Positions 63,000 to 64,000 of a DNA stretch of 64,000 nt are shown piece by piece (the first letter of the stretch is position 1; every line of letters begins with the position of its first letter). The position numbers were made by a program, and so were the translations under genes. The notes beneath the pieces were generated by a model. It ran no database searches, was not told where the DNA came from, and saw only the letters and a list, made by a program, of their open reading frames with translations. This stretch comes from CALMFG01 sp963666035 (GTDB lineage Bacteria > Bacillota > Clostridia > Christensenellales > CALMFG01), in the NCBI GenBank assembly GCA_963666035.2, contig CAXXJI010000006.1, positions 62,001-126,000 of the forward strand. The letters are read 5' to 3'.

Positions 63000-63839
63000 G
63001 TGGTTACAGAAAAAACATCAAGTCTAAAACAAATATTAAAGATCGCACTTTGCGTTCTGTTGTGCTTAGTGGTGATCGTTCCGCTGTATTGGATGATTGT
63101 TACCGCACTTAAGACCGAAACGGATGTGTTTAAAATGCCCATGCAGTTTTTCCCATTGAAACCGACATTGGAAAACTTTATTTATACGCTGACGCAGACA
63201 GCGATGCCGACTTACTTTTTAAACTCGCTCATCTATGTTGTCTCTACTGTAACGGTTGTGCTGATGGTTGCAAGCCTTGCGGCGTACAGCATTACGCGGT
63301 TCAAGCACAAAGGAAAGAAAGGGCTTTTATATATTGTACTGCTATCGCAGTATATGCCGGTCACTACCCTGATTGTGCCGCTGTTTATTGTGTTTTCTTC
63401 ACTGAATCTTATCAATAATCGGATTGCACTCATCATGGTTTATTGCGCACTGCAGATTCCAATTGCCATTTGGCTTTTAATTGGATACTTCAACAGCATT
63501 CCGCATTCTTTGGATGAAGCGGCTATGATTGATGGATGCTCCACCTTCCAAGCGTTTTTTAAAATCATCCTGCCGCTGGCAAAACCGGGCTTAATGGCTG
63601 TGGCTATCAGCGTGGGCATAGCGGTATGGCAGGAACTGATTTTAGCCACCACATTTATCAGTGACAACAGCCTGAGGCCCATTATGGTCGGAGTCAGCAC
63701 AGCGGTCACGCGCTCGGGCGTCCGATGGGGTCAGCTGAGCGCAACCGGAGTTATCGCATTTATACCGGTTGTTATTATATATGCATTCTGCCAGCGCTTT
63801 CTTGTAAGAGGCTTGACAAGCGGCGCGATTAAAGGATAA
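63000..63839 (+). CDS. CUT1 ABC sugar permease, MalG type (GTG start)
   Basis: A 279-residue permease with about six helices, the EAA loop DEAAMIDGCSTFQAFFKIIL and the usual LTSGAIKG ending. The GTG start directly follows the TAA of the previous gene, and GAGGGGG inside that gene is the ribosome site. It completes the third CUT1 importer; no ATPase gene follows in the window. Confidence 0.91.
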   Translation: MVTEKTSSLKQILKIALCVLLCLVVIVPLYWMIVTALKTETDVFKMPMQFFPLKPTLENFIYTLTQTAMPTYFLNSLIYVVSTVTVVLMVASLAAYSITRFKHKGKKGLLYIVLLSQYMPVTTLIVPLFIVFSSLNLINNRIALIMVYCALQIPIAIWLLIGYFNSIPHSLDEAAMIDGCSTFQAFFKIILPLAKPGLMAVAISVGIAVWQELILATTFISDNSLRPIMVGVSTAVTRSGVRWGQLSATGVIAFIPVVIIYAFCQRFLVRGLTSGAIKG

Positions 63840-63854
63840 GGACAAAATAGAAAA

Positions 63855-64000
63855 ATGAAATTTAATATTCCAAACCTGGGTGCTTTCTCGGATGATTGCG
63901 GGTTAATCGAAAAAGAGAAAAGCAGCGATGGTCTATTCAGTGCAGCCAAAAACGGGGTAAATGGGGTGTTTTCAACCGGCGATGAAAAGGTGGAACTCAT
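63855..64000 (+). CDS. Start of an unidentified gene (cut by window edge)
   Basis: An open frame from ATG 63855 to the window end, 48 residues visible (begins MKFNIPNLGAFSDDCGLIEK). It lies 15 bp after the permease stop with no clear ribosome site in AAAATAGAAAA. The visible part matches nothing I recognise. From position it is likely the first enzyme for the sugar imported by this system. Confidence 0.55.
   Translation, partial: MKFNIPNLGAFSDDCGLIEKEKSSDGLFSAAKNGVNGVFSTGDEKVEL

Overview
The window reads as a chromosomal sugar-catabolism region of an anaerobic Gram-positive bacterium, most likely class Clostridia (Bacillota). This rests on strong GGAGG-type ribosome sites, lipoprotein (not periplasmic) solute-binding proteins, YesM/YesN-type two-component systems, sigma-A promoters with 17-bp spacers and many T-tailed terminators. 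No rRNA, tRNA, CRISPR, phage or transposon genes were seen. The species cannot be named from the sequence.

Layout. (1) 1-1825: the end of a GH3 glycosidase and a protein made of two copies of one unnamed domain, closed by a terminator. (2) 2190-15145: a complete phosphorolytic N,N'-diacetylchitobiose pathway (GH94 phosphorylase, sugar-phosphate mutase, ROK-like kinase, NagA, NagB), followed by a YesM-type kinase, a CUT1 importer and a YesN-type regulator. (3) 15279-27446: a LacI-controlled alpha-glucoside phosphorolysis locus: paired operators, CUT1 importer, two tandem GH65 phosphorylases, LacI repressor, beta-phosphoglucomutase, a membrane-anchored beta-helix hydrolase and an anchored F5/8C lectin-like protein. 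(4) 27504-38086: a PrpR-like regulator divergent from a four-carbon acid-sugar type operon (PdxA2, DUF1537 kinase, iron alcohol dehydrogenase, PfkB kinase, class II aldolase) with a TctCBA tripartite transporter. (5) 38290-40998: a PadR-controlled drug-efflux ABC operon with two DUF1048 proteins. (6) 41153-44509: an arsenic resistance operon (arsR, acr3, UPF0718 permease, arsC, small CxxC protein). (7) 44692-56982: a second LacI repressor, a 12-bp tandem-repeat control region, a CUT2 (Rbs-type) importer and pentulose-phosphate enzymes (TIM-barrel epimerase, AraB, AraD, two SIS isomerases around an RPE-type epimerase, aldo/keto reductase). (8) 57080-64000: a second YesN/YesM pair divergent from a third CUT1 importer and the start of another gene.

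How it fits together. Most blocks follow one plan: dedicated regulator, lipoprotein binding protein, membrane permeases, then cytoplasmic phosphorylases, kinases or isomerases that feed sugar phosphates into glycolysis or the pentose phosphate pathway. None of the three CUT1 importers has its own ATPase, so a shared ATPase elsewhere is expected. All five transport operons carry a strong RNA hairpin directly after the binding-protein gene, probably to hold downstream permease levels below those of the binding protein.

The observations most worth a second look are: the seven-unit 12-bp repeat at 45779-45862; two LacI operators that share a TTAACGTTAA core and differ at one symmetric base; overlapping divergent promoters with a cre-like box at 29352-29401; the five-enzyme acid-sugar operon; the ROK-like kinase without the ROK zinc motif; and the two-domain protein at 550-1767. 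Nothing here is clearly a wholly new kind of system.
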